Part shown: in pieces, positions 46,294 to 57,301 of the stretch | How the letters are laid out: every line of letters starts with the position of its first letter | Numbering within the stretch: the first letter of the stretch is position 1 | Source of the DNA: Dryomyza anilis | Taxonomy: Eukaryota; Arthropoda; Insecta; Diptera; Dryomyzidae | DNA: 64,000 nt | Assembly: GCA_951804985.1 (NCBI GenBank) | Contig: OX638133.1 | Coordinates: 6,840,501-6,904,500, forward strand | Direction of reading: 5' to 3' | The notes under the pieces: generated by a model | What the model saw: the letters and a program-made list of their open reading frames with translations, nothing else | Told to the model about the DNA's origin: nothing | Databases searched by the model: none | Program-made: the position numbers and the translations under genes

Positions 46294-47139
46294 CTAGCTG
46301 GACCCGTGCACGACTCGTGCCAAGATTTTGTGAATTAAAAGATATGGAGCAATTTTATTAATATAAAAACCATTTTTATTATTTATATCAGGGGCCTGTG
46401 TTTGGCTGTGGAAGTTTTTTATTGGTTTTATAAATGTAGTAACCAAATAATAAATCTCCGCCAAAACAACTTTTCTCAAGGACAATTTTTTCTCAGACTG
46501 CCCCGTAAAATTCTTCCCCATAGAACGCTTTCCCGTAGAATTCTTCTCGGTAGAAATCTTCCCGTAGAAATCATTCCGGTAGAAGTCTTCCCGGAATAAA
46601 TATTCCCGTAGAACTCATCCCGGTAGAATTGTTCCCGGTAGAATTCTTTCCCGTAGAATTCTTTTCCGTAGAGTTTTAATGTTGTGAGTTTCAGTGTGGT
46701 AAGTTTAGGTGAGGTGAATTTTGGTGTGGTGAGTTTTAGTGTGGTAAGTTTTAGTGTGGTGAGTTTTAGTGTGTTGTGTTTTAGTGTGGTGAATTTTATT
46801 GTAGTGAGTTTCAGTGTGGTGAATTTTATTGTGGTGAGTTTTAGTGTGATGAGTTTTAGTGTGGTGAATTTTAGTGTGGTGAATTTAGTGTGGTGAGTTT
46901 CATTATGGCGAGTTTTAATGTGGTGTGGTTGATTTTGTATATTTTTTTGTATTTGAGTTTTTTGTTTCATCTTTGTATGTGCTGAGTTATGTCGTTTGGA
47001 ATGTTTAGTTTGTATGGGAGGTACCACGCCCCTTTTTCTAATCGCGCCCATATATAGCCTATGACACCCTCCGGACTCCATAGTATTCTGTTACAAAATT
47101 TCAGTTAAATCGGTTCAGCGGTTTCGACGTGATGCTGGA

Positions 47140-47205
<66 letters not shown>

Positions 47206-47246
47206 CGACAGACTGACAGACGGACCAAGAGTTTTATATATATAGA
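46294..47246 (-). mobile_element. Non-autonomous Helitron, copy 1
   Basis: On the minus strand it begins TCTATATATATAAAAC and ends with a GCACGA/TCGTGC hairpin, ten bases, then CTAG. It is flanked by host A at 46293 and T at 47247. This is the TC...hairpin...CTRR structure with A|T insertion that defines Helitrons. Inside are a (GACA)n tract (about 47145-47215), the CGGTTCAGCGGTTT segment, a GTGAGTTTTAGTGTG minisatellite (46680-46910) and a CCCGTAGAATTCTT minisatellite (46500-46670). No Rep or helicase is encoded. Confidence 0.85.
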
Positions 47247-47930
47247 TTGGAGATATATTTTTGGGTACAGATAGAAATAATGTCCCATATCAAGCAGAAT
47301 TCGATTTTTTATTTAAAAGCCATTTTCTAAAATCGCGATATTTCGCAAGTACGCAGCCAATTTAAGTTTGGCCCAATCTTTATACTAAATGTAATCTGAA
47401 AGGGGAACAATGAGGAACAACTTATTAATACCTCTTTGAATTTCAAATATAACAATTTAAATAAGAATTTAAAACTCATATATTAAATAATGATTTGAGC
47501 CCAAACTAAATCATTTACATAAAATTGCTTTTACAAAAAATAAAACTTATTTAATGGCTTTAAAAGTTTGCATACTCAAAAATGGGAAAACACTTCAACT
47601 TGTAAAGCATGGAGCATGTGATCTTAAGACACGAATACTTGCTTATTCTAACAATTTTACGTTTAGAAAAATTATTAAGTGTGTTTGATGGTTTTTTTAA
47701 TTTTATTTCATGTTCATTTTCGGCTTAATATGACATTTTTTTTACTAAATATGCGAAAAAAGAAATCAATTGAAAATATTTTTTTTGCATTTTGTCCCCC
47801 CTTTTATCACACTGAACATTGGGAAAAAATCCATACATAAAATTACCGTCTAATGATAGGAAATGAATCATAGTAGATATGCACATATATTTTTTATATT
47901 AGTATTGTTTCGAAAGATAATTTGCTCCAC
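47247..47930. other. AT-rich spacer, nothing recognised
   Basis: No gene or clear repeat was seen. Confidence 0.35.
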
Positions 47931-48392
47931 TGTGCAAGCAATCAACAATAATAAATGAGACGCAAGACAATTCAGCGCACTATGCAATGTGCGAGAAAGA
48001 GATGGAAGATCAGCACATTAAAACACATGAGTGCGAATGAGATGCCAATAGCATGCGTCATTCACGAAACGAGTAGAAGGTTCTCGAAACAAGTCGAAGC
48101 TTGTCGAAACGTGTCGAACTGATGCCTGCAGTATATAGGGCCGCGCATCTGAGGCACTGTACTTCAGTAGTGATTGTAAAGTGGTCGAGTGCATCTCGTG
48201 TGATAAATGTCAAGTTAAATTGTGGACATGCTGCAGTTGTTAGAATTTTTTATTAGTAAAGTTGTTTATTAAAGTGAATTAATAAAATTATTTGTTATTA
48301 TTTAAACCAAACATAAGAGTGTTTTTATTTTGTACACAATCCAGAGATACGAACTTGTAGAACAATTTTCCGTAGACTGAATTTTCGTAACA
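47931..48392 (+). mobile_element. Probable solo LTR with promoter-like centre
   Basis: The segment has LTR anatomy: a possible TGTGCAAGC start, clustered heat-shock-like motifs, TATA and initiator, an AATAAA region at about 48280, and a CGTAACA end at 48392. A second, inverted copy of the last 160 bases at 51856-51991 (starting TGTTACG) shows that it is repetitive and fixes the 3' end. No internal retrotransposon coding sequence follows. The 5' end is uncertain and no target duplication was found. Confidence 0.5.
48076..48166 (+). promoter_or_regulatory. Heat-shock-element-like cluster with TATA and initiator
   Basis: GAAGGTTCTCGAA at 48076-48088 is a perfect three-module heat-shock element (GAAnnTTCnnGAA). 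TCGAA then recurs every 10 bases at 48084, 48094, 48104 and 48114. TATATAG starts at 48132 and TTCAGT places a start site A at 48166, 34 bases downstream. This resembles a fly hsp promoter, but no long frame follows, so it most likely drives an LTR transcript. Confidence 0.5.
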
Positions 48393-48966
48393 GTATTGTA
48401 CTTTTCTTATAATTCCTATTTAACCAAAGAAACATGAAAAATGAAATTTTTGTGCCCCACCCCAAATATATCAAATATTTCACGTATATTTTATAATGAC
48501 AATATTGTAACATATTCCATATCATTGATATTGAAGATAAGAATAGATACATTCATTAATAATTCGTATTAAATTTCGCTCGGAAGGATTCGGCCATGTT
48601 AAAGTTAGATATTTCAATTTAGACAAATTATTTTTCACTTTAGAATACGATTAACATGGATTAACACGCGATATTTTAAGTTCAAATACTGGGGAACAAT
48701 GATAAATTAATTCTGAATAAATTTGTGTTTTTAAAAAAAGTCAAATTTTTTAAAAATTTACTTTTTATATGAGGAACATAGGGATTTGTTCGACTTCATA
48801 TAAGTTTTTATGTTCGCCATTTTTATTTTTTTAATTTCCCATTTTAATATAAGAAACTCATTCTCAAATACATTAATACAAAAAATAAAGAAAATAATAA
48901 TCTAAAAATTTTTAATTGTTTTGGCCATAAGAATTGATTTTTTTCCCAATGTGCACTGTGGGACGT
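48393..48966. other. AT-rich spacer
   Basis: No gene was recognised. It ends in GTGCACTGTGGGACGT directly before the next MITE. Confidence 0.3.
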
Positions 48967-49424
48967 CCCTAGTGGAAATTTGCCCGATGCGCCATCGGGA
49001 AATGATCGGGGTTTCGTCAGGTAACCCCTATTAGATCAAATATGATCATTGCCTTGTCATGCCCTTATCATGCTCACCATAGCATGGGTTTACTTTATCT
49101 AAACAGCCAATAGTCCCGATCAAAGCTACATTAGTTGTTCCTCATAAAGAAATTTTCAATGCAATGATCAGGTTTCAATGAGGTATGATATTTTATTTCA
49201 TCGGATATTTGTAGTGCTCTCGTATGTTATTGTTTTAACAAGTCAATGGTGAGATAAATAATGATATGGGGAATTACCCGATCAGTACATGATCATTGCC
49301 TGAGGTGAGTAAATGATCAGGACACTGCGTTACAAGGACATCGTGGGCCTCGTCATATCCCGATCATCTCAAATAATGACATGATCATTTCATGAGCATG
49401 GCCCTACCAAAATTTCTACTAGGG
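48967..49424. mobile_element. MITE with CCCTAGTAGAAATTT terminal repeats, copy 2
   Basis: CCCTAGTGGAAATTT at 48967-48981 pairs with AAATTTCTACTAGGG at 49410-49424. The interior is the inverse of copy 1 (CCCGATGCGCCATCGGGAAA near the left end, CCGATCATCTCAAATAATGA near the right end). It is somewhat longer than copy 1. No coding frame is present. Confidence 0.8.
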
Positions 49425-50795
49425 GTACCGAAAAAATTTAATTTTGACGTTTATTTTACCTTTCAAACACAATTCTCAAACAACAAATCTACGAACTTCT
49501 TGTCAAATTCTATGTAAATTATATGAGAGAGTTGAGTTCCGATTGAGTTCTCCGATAATATTCGGATTATGGACATTATGTTCAGATCTCTGTTCTGAAA
49601 TGTTTTACACATCTTTCATGTAACATTTTATATAAGAAAAAATAAACTTAGTGTAGGGTATAAAAACAAAATTTAACGACATTCTCAATTTGATATATCA
49701 CTCCCGGAACCTCGTAAAAATGAAAATTAATTGAAATTCCTGAATACACCATTTGCTTAAAATAAATAATTTTGGATTTTAAATACCTAAACATTTCTAC
49801 ACATTTCAAAATTTTCAACAATTCGCAATTTTTCATAAAAATTAATTTCAATTTATTTATATTTTTCCTCTATAGTGAAAATTTTTATTTTTTATACTCT
49901 AACCTCTATTTTTATATTTTTAAATAATTATTTTATATTTTAAATGTTGAAATTTAAAAACTCGTACTTCCATGCACAAGTGTCTGTCTACAACAATGGA
50001 ATTCAAACGATTTCACAGGTGAAAAATAAACCAACTTTGTTGTTTTGTGGTGAACATGTGTGTGTGTGTGTGTTAAAATATATAGAGTCCTTAGATACCC
50101 TCAGACCCATGCTCCATTGGCTTGATTAATTTTTAGCTATGAAAATAAATGATATGGAAAAAACTGATGTTGAAAAGTTACGATTTTGTGAGTTTTGACA
50201 GCATAAAAAATGTTCAAAAAAGAAACATTTGAAGCATGTGTTAATTTTTATTTCTGTTAAAAAAAAACACAGCCAAAGTTTTTAACAATAAAAATGTAGT
50301 AATAGTAGTAGTAGTAAAAAATGTGTAAAATACAAATTGGTTAAAAATTCGCAACAAAAGAAAAAAGAAATGTGTTACATGGTTGGTGGCGCATATAAAG
50401 TTTTGGCCGGAAAAAGTTTTTCTGAATTTTAGTTTTTCCGTTGAGTGTCGTTGTCATAAATTTGATTGAAATATTTTTAAAGTCAATAAACACAAAAAGT
50501 AGTAGCACCACTGCTTATTAATGTTCGACTGCCTATGTGTCTCTGAGCCGGGCAACTCATTTGATGAATTCAATCGAATTGAAATTCAATTTGGTTGATT
50601 GTGTGGCGCTACTGACAGAATGTTTATGAATTCCTCTTAACTATTTGTTTGGTTTGTTAAAAATTTATCGAAAATTTCAAATTTCTTGTAGGGTTTTCAA
50701 TGACAATTCAAAAAGTGATGAGGGTAAATTAATTGAGAGAATTTTTGAAGGTAATGCGTAACATTTAACGTTGATATTATTATTGATTTAAAAGA
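49425..50795. other. Intergenic DNA without a recognised gene
   Basis: A (GT)n tract lies at about 50057-50072. A 25-codon frame (MFDCLCVSEPGNSFDEF, ATG 50521) is protein-like but unsupported. Nothing else was recognised. Confidence 0.3.
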
Positions 50796-50826
50796 GAAGT
50801 ACATTTTATAACATTTCATTGGATGA

Positions 50827-51821
50827 TACACAGAAAAAAAAATGTACATCATATTGATGAATTCCGTTCTTCAAACCATGATTCATTGTATTGAAGAACC
50901 ATTCATAATATTAATGACTAACGCCATCAATGTTATGAATGCTATCATAAATATGAAGAACGCTTGGTAACTGTCGAAAAAGTGTTCTTCAATATGATGA
51001 TTGTATGTGAAGAATACGTTTCATCATATTATTGAACCAAAACATAAAATACAACATATATGTTCATCGTATTGAAGAACGCTGTTCATTAAACCAAATT
51101 TCTACCAAAATATTTTTTTTTCGTTAATTTTTTGCCGTACTTCTTAGTTCTCACGTAGTTCTTGTATGTTATTTCTTATATAATGCTTGCTCGACATGCA
51201 TAAATTAGTAAAATGTTTTATAATATATTTATTATAATTACTACTTTTTATTAATAAAAAGTTATATTTATAAAAAAATATATTTTTGAAAAAAATATTT
51301 TTTTCGAACAATTTTTTTTTTTCGAAATTTTTTTTTTTTCGAACCAATTTTTTTTTTCGAATAAATTTTTTTTTTCGAACACTTTTTTTTCGAACTAATT
51401 TTTTTTTCGAACAATTTTTTTTTTCGGAAAAAAAATTTTTTCGAACCAATTTTTTTTTCGAACAAAATTTTTTTTTTGAAAATATGTTTTTTCGGGACTA
51501 TTTTTCTTCCCTAAAATTTTTTTTTCTGATAATTTTTATAAAATTTTTTTCTATTATTTTTTAAATAAAATTTTTACAACTCTTTTTTTTTGATTTATTT
51601 TATAAAAAAAAAAAAATTTTGAAAAAATATTATGAACAAATTCATCAATATGACAATTCAAATTCATTGTATTGAATATTTTGTTCATATATATAATGAA
51701 TGCATTCATTAATATGTCATTTAATGAACGGTGGTATCAATATGATGAAACTGGTAGTTGGTGAAAAAATTCATAATATTTATGAATAAATTCATCATAT
51801 TGAAGAATTTTTTTTATCTGT
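50827..51821 (-). mobile_element. ATGAA-rich MITE, copy 3 (longest)
   Basis: About 1 kb, inverse to copies 1 and 2. The left end is ACACAGAAAAAAAAATGTACATC and the right end TTTTTTTTATCTGTG. The centre is a tract of TTCGAA(C/T) plus poly-T units (51280-51500). It is flanked by a 34-bp direct repeat (50796-50829 and 51822-51855). Confidence 0.78.
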
Positions 51822-51855
51822 GAAGTACATTTTATAACATGTCATTGGATGATAC

Positions 51856-51991
51856 TGTTACGAAAAATTCAGTCTACGTAAAACTGCTTGGTGTACAAAA
51901 TGCTTGGTTAAAATTACAACAATTAATTTTATTAATTCAGTTTAACTAACAACTTACTTTACTAATTATAAATTCTAACAACTGCTGCATG
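51856..51991 (-). mobile_element. Fragment of the LTR at 47931-48392, inverted
   Basis: Minus strand matches 48227-48392 (CAGTTGTTAGAATTTAT, ATTAGTAAAGT, GTAGACTGAATTTTTCGTAACA) with indels. It starts TGTTACG on plus and is cut by ATGAA MITE copy 4 at 51991. Confidence 0.65.
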
Positions 51992-52446
51992 AAAAAAAAA
52001 TCATCAATATGATGTATTTATTCATAAATATTATGAATTTTTTCACCAACTACCAGATTCATCATATTGATACCATCGTTCATTAAATGACATATTGATG
52101 AATACATTCATTATATAAACGAAGTTATACGTACAATCGAACATCATAGTGAAGAACGAAATATTCAATACAATGAATTTGTATCGTCATATTGATGAAT
52201 TTGTTCATAATATTTATGAATATAATATTTTTTCGAATTTTTCAAAAAAAAAATTTTTTTTGGAAAATTATTCGAAAAAAAGTGTTGTACAAATTTTCTT
52301 TGAAAAAATCCTCGAAAAAAAAATATTTTTTTTAAACAATTTTTTTCGAAAAAAAAAAATTAATATTATGAATGGTTTTTCAATACAATAAATCATGGTT
52401 TGAGGAACGGAATTCATCAATATAATGTACATTTTTTTTCTGTGTA
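51991..52446 (+). mobile_element. ATGAA-rich MITE, copy 4 (internally deleted)
   Basis: Left and right ends match copy 1 (ACCAGATTCATCATATTGAT, then ATCATGGTTTGAGGAACGG, then TACATTTTTTTTCTGTGTAG). The middle third is missing, and about 40 unrelated bases occur at 52118-52160. Confidence 0.7.
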
Positions 52447-52454
52447 GACACTAA

Positions 52455-52866
52455 GGAACACAGAAAAAAAAATTATTCAATATTTATATATATTATAAAT
52501 TTTTTCAACAACTACCAAATTCATCACATTGAACCACTGTTCATTAAATGACATATTAATGAATGCATTCATTATATATATGAACAGAATATTCAATACA
52601 ATTAATTTGACAGAGTTCTTCAATATGTTGAACATATATGTTGTATTTTATATTTTGGTTCATTAATATGATGAAACGTATTCTTCACATACAGTTCATC
52701 ATTTTGAAGAACACTTTTTCGACAATTACCAAGCGTTCTTCATATTTATGATAGCATTCATCTTTTGATGACGTTATTCATTAATATTATGGTTCTTCAG
52801 TACAATGAGTAATGGTTTAAAGAACGGAATTCATCAATATGATGTACACTTTTTTTCGGTGTAGGT
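52455..52866 (+). mobile_element. ATGAA-rich MITE, copy 5 (core-deleted)
   Basis: Starts AACACAGAAAAAAAAATT and ends ACACTTTTTTTCGGTGTAGG. Both outer parts are present, including TTGTATTTTATATTTTGGTTC and CCAAGCGTTCTTCATAT, but the poly-A/T TTCGAA core is cleanly absent. It lies nine bases after copy 4. Confidence 0.72.
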
Positions 52867-55045
52867 CTGAGTGTTTGAGCTGGACGTTGATCGATCAGTC
52901 AGTCAGTCAATCGAGAGTATTCATCCCGCAGACGTCACTTGCAAAAATAGAAATAGAAATCATTTTTAAATATATAGAATAAATGTAGTTTATAGAAAGG
53001 AACGAAGAATCAAACCTGCTATTCATTATTTTTGTTTAAATAATAATATCACTGAAAATACTTATTATAATTTTATATGAATTTGGCCGATTTTTAAAGT
53101 TTTGTATTTTGCTGTCTACAAAAGTAGTAAAGCGACTATTTTTTAAAGTGTTTATGATAATAGTAGTTGATAGACTCTAAGATAATTCGACTTTTACCTT
53201 TTTTTTGTTGTTTTTGTATTTTTTTTTACACCTGGTTTCTAAACGTTTTTCTTTTTTTTTTATACATTTTTCTTTATTTGACAGACTTTTTTGTTCAAGT
53301 CATTTATTTATTTATTTACACTTGATTATTTTGTCCTTCTTTTTAGGTAGGTATTTATTTTTTTTGTTGAAATCTATGCCAGTAGTTATGTAGTATATTC
53401 GCCAATCAAACGGAAACGGAAGCATTCGACTGTGTCATGTGACATGCGTAATCGTAAAAATATAACGTAACGCAAGTTGAAGAAAAAGAAAAACGCATTT
53501 TTCTTTCTTACCTTTCATGCCTCATGACCTGCAACAACTTCAACTAATGTAGAAGGTAAAAGTTTTTCACTTATACGTGATAGTTATGAATTAATATTTT
53601 ATGCGTTGTGCTCTGTTGCGTTGCGTTACGTACGTTTCTTGCGTTGCTTACATCACTTGCGGATGGCAACGTCGGGTACAATACGTAGCATGTTGCGACG
53701 TGTTGTTGCCGTGCTTTGTACGGCTTAAGTTGGAATTGAAAGCTTAGCATAAAAAGCTTTTCAATGCTAAATGCTTTGCGAACTTTGAATTTTGAATTAA
53801 GGGATTTAGTAGGTATATTGAAAGGAGGCAGGTTTATAGCATGCGACGCGACGTGCGTAAAAGTGTGGGTGTGTCTAAATGTGTGTGCGTGTATGTGTGC
53901 CAGTGTACGTGCGTGCGTGAGTGTACGTGAAATATTAATATGTGCATGTTGAAATTGAAAAGCAATGAACTGAATTGAATTTGGAAGATTTCATTATGTA
54001 GCCGTTGTAAAGCGCAACGTATTAAGTATTTCTGCCTCCTTTTTTTTGTAGGCACTTTTTAAATAGTACTTCGCAATTTTGCATTTACGTTTTACGTCGG
54101 CACTTAAGCTACGTAAGACAAGCACATGCGCTTTCGTAAAGCTGGCCACAGCATATTTGCTGAATCGCGCTTAAAAACTCGTAAAATTTGCGTAATTTTA
54201 TGTGTCGTAAAGTTTTGCGTAATTTTTTGGGGGTCTTTCCAAGCAGGTCATCTTCATAATTCAGCGCTTTTTGGTTAACGTTGTTGCAAATTTTTACGTC
54301 TTTTCAATTTACTGCTATTGGTATTTACGACTAACTGTTCTGCCTGTCTGTCTGTCTGTCCATTTATCAGACAGTCTTTCTTTGCTTTCGCCACTGTAGC
54401 TCCAAAGCATTTGAATTTCCCTCAATCAATTCTTTTATTTTTATGTACGTCGCTGTAAAATTTTCCATTTGAGTGCATTTTTAATATTTTGTCCTCAAGT
54501 TACGCACGTTTCATTATTTCGTTATGTCTTCTCTGACGTTGTTACGCACGGTTTTTTCCTTCCAACTCAGCAATTTTGCATGCGGCCGCACATAATTTGT
54601 GGTTGCCCCGTAAAAATGTTGCCGAAAACGTTTACGTTATTTATTGTTATTTCGTTTGGTGGTTCCATACTCGATGCTCGATGTTGTTGTTGTTGCAAAT
54701 TGGCATTTTATGTCAAACGCAACCTTTTTGCAATTGAGTGTTTCTTGGTATTTGACGCGTTTGCCTCAATCGCCGTGTGACGCACAATTATATTAAATCA
54801 CGTTTACATGGGTTTTTACATGAATGACGTCATGTTGTTCAAATGGTATTTTTTTTTACTATATGTGATATCTGGCGTATTTAGTACTTTCAAAAATTTA
54901 AAATCATTTACATTTTTTTAAAACATATTTAAAGTTTATTTTTATAACGCGGGAGCTAAATTAAGACTAAAAACTTCCCACAACAAATCAATTCAAATAA
55001 AAAGTATAATTGAAGTTTTTATTTCAAAGACCTGTCAATTTGCAA
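52867..55045. other. Intergenic DNA with a 1.4-kb ACGT/CGTAA-rich island
   Basis: From about 53400 to 54850 the words ACGT, TACG and CGTAA are far denser than elsewhere, and the DNA is less AT-rich. It ends at a consensus CRE-type site, TGACGTCA (54825-54832). A GT-rich stretch is at about 53870-53930. No gene was recognised. A regulatory or CpG-retaining region is possible. Confidence 0.4.
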
Positions 55046-55684
55046 TAAAGGGTTTTTTTAACAGGGACGCTACAAAAGTGGGGCGACAGCGACAACAAAC
55101 GACGCCATATTTCTTGCCGCTCTTTTAACATTTCTCTTCAGTAAGGTTTGCCATTTCATGATGGAAAGATATACGAATTCGAATTTCGGTAGTAAATTTT
55201 AATAATTTCGACTCGTTGTTTGCTCGTATATCTTTCCATCAATAAAATGGCACTACAGTTCTATAAGAACTAAGGCCGAGCTCTCTCACCATTTTGAGCT
55301 GTGCGTGTTATATTTGAACTCAAAGTGGTGGGACCTACAGTTTATTGCCGAATCCGAACGGCGGGTGAGAGCTTTTCATAGGCAATGTTTTACTCTCGTA
55401 GGTCTGCCATTTACTGCCGAGAGGTAGCGCGGTATAGAAAAATGTTTCTATGAAAAGATGTTGTTTGCCCCAGTCCAGGCTTGAACCGGGGACCTTTCAG
55501 CTCGCAGTCCAACGCACTAACCACTGAGCTACCACGGCTACAAACCTTACTGAAGAGAAATGTCAAAAGAGCGTCAAGAAATATGGCGTCGTTTGCTGTC
55601 TCTGTTGCTCTACTTTTGTAGCGTCCCTGTTGAAAAACCCTTGAAAAAAAAACTTTTGTAGCGATCTTATTGAAAAACCCTTTA
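55046..55684. mobile_element. Foldback MITE of the rosa-type family, interrupted by a SINE
   Basis: The TA-flanked left end AAAGGGTTTTTTTAACAGGGACG has its inverse at the right end (CCCTGTTGAAAAACCCTT, with a second, diverged end to 55684). The arms of over 100 bp match the 5' region of the rosa-type transposon at 57302, including the start codon region GATGGAAAGATATACGA. It is therefore an inverted-duplicated deletion derivative. The right arm is split by the SINE at 55251-55539. Confidence 0.78.
55251..55539 (-). mobile_element. tRNA-derived SINE, full copy
   Basis: Minus strand begins AGCCGTGGTAGCTCAGTGG, with A box TAGCTCAGTGG (55531-55521) and B box GGTTCAAGCCT (55487-55477), the RNA polymerase III promoter of a tRNA-like head. 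A non-tRNA body of about 200 bp follows (GAAACATTTTTCTATACCGC, CTCTCGGCAGTAAATGGCA). The same head and body start recur at 63584-63718. It does not fold as an intact tRNA gene, and the body marks it as a SINE. Confidence 0.75.
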
Positions 55685-56304
55685 GGTATCGATATTTTTT
55701 AGGAGTTATCAACGATGCTTCCGCGACACTTCTTTCCCGAGACGATTTTTATTTGAGTCAATTATTTCCCAAACAATTTTGTAGAGCATTGAATTGCTTA
55801 GTTTCGGAAAAAAACGATTTAGGTAATAATTATCCTTGAAAATGCAAAGTAAGAATTGTTCAACATCCCTTCAATAGATTCTGAAGTTGGAAATTACAAA
55901 TTATTTACATCGTCTTTGAGACAACCAACTCTCAAACATCCGTCAAATACGATAAATATTGCTAAATATTGCTAACTAACAACCATCTTTCAAATTTACG
56001 ATTACGTATAGCAACCATCCATTAAACATCTTACAAATAGGAAGATAGTTAGTTGATGAATATTTCGAAAAGGTACTCCATTGGAATTCGCGGAGTAATT
56101 TTTATTGAATTGAAAGAAAATAAATCAAATGTATTTTTATTTATTTTAGAATTGAAACACTATCTTGGTCGGTGTCCATCACTTTCTCGCTCACTGCTTC
56201 ACTACGCAGAATTGTCTAACGTCTCATTTACTCATATTAATTGCTTTAACTTATTCCTAACGTTTCCAGTTTATTTTCTTTATTATGAGCAACATTTATA
56301 CACT
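55685..56304. other. Spacer with GAATTGTT-type words
   Basis: A short degenerate minisatellite-like patch lies at about 55730-55860. No gene was recognised. The longest frame overlaps a transposon and is treated as chance. Confidence 0.3.
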
Positions 56305-56600
56305 AAGAGTGAAAGGGTATATTCAGTTTGGTATGCCGTTTGTAACACCCAGAAGGAAGCGGGTACGAAAAAGTATATATATTCTTGATCAGCATAACCT
56401 CCTGAGTCGATTTAGCGATGTCCGTCTGTCTGTCCCTCTGTCTGTCTGTTGAAATCACGATTACAGAAAAATTAGAAGAGCTAGATCAATGAAACTTCTA
56501 ATGTAAATTACTTATATATCTACGTTGTACTAACAAGAAAATTGGCATGATCGGACCCTTGTGACCTGTTCAAATACCTCATAAAATTTACATCTACGGA
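56305..56600 (+). mobile_element. DINE-1-like element, 5' part
   Basis: AAGGGTATATTCAG, TAACACCCAGAAGGAAGCGG, AAGTATATATATTCTTGATC, GAGTCGATTTAGCGATGTCC and CTGTCTGTCTGTTG follow the order of the Drosophila INE-1/DINE-1 head closely. It is in the opposite orientation to the other four copies and belongs to a different subfamily (it keeps the CAGAAGGAAGC motif they lack). Confidence 0.72.
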
Positions 56601-57301
56601 TTAATTTTACTTTATACGAGCTTAAGTGAATTTTTTTGCCTAATATTTTATTGCCTTTATGCTCAAATATATGAAAATGATGTTATCTCGGGAACTGACG
56701 TGTGGTTCTTGAAAAAAAATTGAAATCCGGTATACCTAGCCATTTGTATATATGGGCATTTCCTGGTGTTCCGGACGGGACCTTCGCACGCTTCAAACTT
56801 TGATATCTGGAAGGAAAATTAATGAATTTACTTGATTTTTATTTGTGAATATAGTATTTTAATAGGAATAAGTATCTGCAAAAAAATTATAGAATTCCAT
56901 ACCGTAGATTAAAAGATATAAATAAAAAGGTGGGCGATCCGGACGGTACAAAAACGGAAGTAAATAACGAGGTTCATATGGATATTCCAGAAAGTAATCG
57001 TACAAATGATTTTTTTGAAGCATTTAAAAAAAAAGTGAAAATCATGTACTTTCTTTATATATTTACACTTTGTTCCTAAAATGTACAGTTATTTCGTAAT
57101 AAATCGTAGAATAATTCCGGACGTTCCGTATGGAAATTTGCTCTACGATTTTTTGCTAAAAATTATTATGTATATGACAATATTAATCATCATTATTACG
57201 AAATGAAAAGTGTTGTTCTATTCTAATTTTCAGATGTTTTTTAAGTTTTTTATTTTTTTTTTGTTACTTTTTTGAAAAAAATTTTTTTTTTATATATTTT
57301 A
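56601..57301. other. AT-rich spacer
   Basis: It may include more of the DINE-1-like body. No gene was recognised. Confidence 0.3.

Noticed and set aside
46476..47081. 201-codon minus-strand frame with TTLKFTTLKL repeats
   Set aside because: Translation of the Helitron minisatellite.
54469..54780. Cys-run open frame
   Set aside because: The Cys run comes from a GTTGTTGTTG tract; no start in good context and no domain.
55460..55540. Functional tRNA gene
   Set aside because: A and B boxes are present, but the body and second copy at 63584 show a tRNA-derived SINE; no intact cloverleaf was traced.
56053..56388. 111-codon frame
   Set aside because: Its end lies in a DINE-1-like element and no conserved motif is visible.
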